This document shows positions 62,868 to 64,000 of a stretch of DNA of 64,000 nt, in pieces. How positions within the stretch are numbered: position 1 is the first letter of the stretch; each line of letters starts with the position of its first letter. The stretch spans positions 29,771 through 93,770 of the forward strand of contig JAECUM010012927.1 of NCBI GenBank assembly GCA_016617855.1. The letters run 5' to 3'. A program made the position numbers and the translations under genes. This DNA is from Megalonaias nervosa. Its lineage: Eukaryota > Mollusca > Bivalvia > Unionida > Unionidae. The notes under the pieces are model-generated. The model did no database searches, was not told the origin of the DNA, and saw nothing but the letters and a program-made list of their open reading frames with translations.

Positions 62868-63831
62868 CTGTAAAATGAGAAGCAAATTAAAGCAAAAATC
62901 ATCAAACATAGCCTCACAAATAATGATAGACCGACATACAGATACTAGACTGATACGTAAGTAATTGTGCTGTTAATTTTATTAACTTCTTTGGGATTCA
63001 TTAAGATAGGTACGCTAGAGATTTGTTAGATAATTAAGCACAACACAAAAGCCCACGTTTATAAAATTATCAAGATATAAACAGGGATGGCCCTAAAATA
63101 GCTGCCAGCAACTGGCGCCCTAGTCGAACCATGTACCCCCCCCCCCATAATTTCTCCTCAAATTTGGCGCCCCATTTAACTGACGAGCTAAAAATGGATA
63201 TAAATTAAACATTCGCTTCATTTCCTTTTGCAAAAGAAAATTGACGAAAGAACATCTTGTTGTCTATTAAATACCCCTAGTCGGAGATTCTCCATAAATA
63301 TCATAAAGAAGCTCTTATATGCTATATACCTATATAGATAGGTAGATGGACAGATAGATATTTATATAGTAAGCAAACCGATTCCTTTAAGCAATCTGGC
63401 CCTGGATTTCACCATAACCAGGGTAGCTGTAGAGTGAAGTCTGACTGTTTTATCACAATAAGCTGTCCACATTACGGACAGCTTCCTGAACAAACGAAAC
63501 ATTTAAGGTAAATATCTTACAGCAGGCTCTGCCCAAACAAACCCGGACTCGATTGTGAGTTTCGGACACAAGCCAATAACCTTCACGAATGGCTTCTTGC
63601 CCAACAAAAAGCCTGAAAGGCAAAATATCGTACAGCGGGCTCTACCCAACCAAGCCAGGAGTTGATTGTGTATATACATTAACCGTTCGAGTTCTTATAA
63701 TTCAGTGAGTTTATTCTTGTCGGACACAGATTCGTATAGGAACCTCGTTATTATAATAGTAATCTCATACAGCTGTTCTGATGCAATGATTTCATATGTA
63801 ACAAAGACAGCTCATGTGCGCGCATACTTAC

Positions 63832-63880
63832 CGTATATCATTGAATTCGTACTTAACCGTGTCTCGTGTGCTACACAACT
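63832..63880 (-). CDS. Possible small host exon
   Basis: Donor ATACG|GTAAGT is good; the acceptor TTGCCTAG is poor in pyrimidines. One frame reads CSTRDTVKYEFNDI. Weak. Confidence 0.3.
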
Positions 63881-64000
63881 CTAGGCAAGATATATTTTTT
63901 GTTGATTTTGGATGGAAAGTCGTAGAACTTTGTGGAGTTTCGTGGAACCCGTACACTGCAATCAATGGTGACGTTGGCTCGGAGGACAGTTGTTGTTGTT

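Overview
This is eukaryotic, AT-rich, intron-bearing animal DNA. It has long TA, CA and GA microsatellites, Penelope-like and mariner relics, satellites, and short exons with GT/AG borders on the minus strand. The repeat spectrum suits a lophotrochozoan, perhaps a cephalopod; that is an inference from style, not a proof. No bacterial gene organisation is present.

The centre of the window, 9860-30008, is one complete but decayed Maverick/Polinton (adintovirus-like) element of about 20.1 kb. It has about 475-bp terminal inverted repeats starting AGTAGTGTAATGGG and a 6-bp target-site duplication (CGCAGA / CGCGGA, one mismatch). A long minus-strand block reads, in transcription order: protein-primed-type DNA polymerase B (27534-23460), an IAP-like BIR protein, a decayed family with an F-box-like motif, a membrane protein, a packaging ATPase, two paralogous basic/hydrophobic proteins, a conserved LVP protein, a chromodomain integrase, a small membrane protein, the minor capsid protein, a basic protein, the major capsid protein, two small acidic ORFs and an adenain-type protease, then a canonical AATAAA. 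Most large genes carry frameshifts or stops. A CCHC zinc-knuckle gene diverges from polB. Five small accessory genes (A, B, C on the left; D, E on the right) occupy the ends.

The most striking observation is that each of those five accessory genes is followed by a 16-nt stem-loop matching the metazoan replication-dependent histone mRNA 3' end (GGCCCTTTTCAGGGCC type). Each stem-loop has an AC-rich tail and, 14-15 nt downstream, a conserved AAAAGA(G) block like a histone downstream element. The late-type block instead ends in a poly(A) signal. This suggests that the element uses the host histone/U7 3'-processing route for one gene class, possibly tying it to S phase. Genes A, B and C also share a promoter module. 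The inverted repeats carry paired CRE palindromes with an inward TATA box.

Left flank (1-9859): one good minus-strand exon, a Penelope-like element with a damaged GIY-YIG domain, and a decayed transposon protein. Right flank (30015-64000): minus-strand exons, several of which fit the C-terminal half of a BPI/LBP-fold gene (56343 down to 47712), two mariner relics, a 46-bp satellite, other minisatellites, a probable tRNA-derived SINE, a 46-bp-TIR MITE-like unit and two Penelope terminal fragments. The rest of the flanks looks intronic or intergenic.
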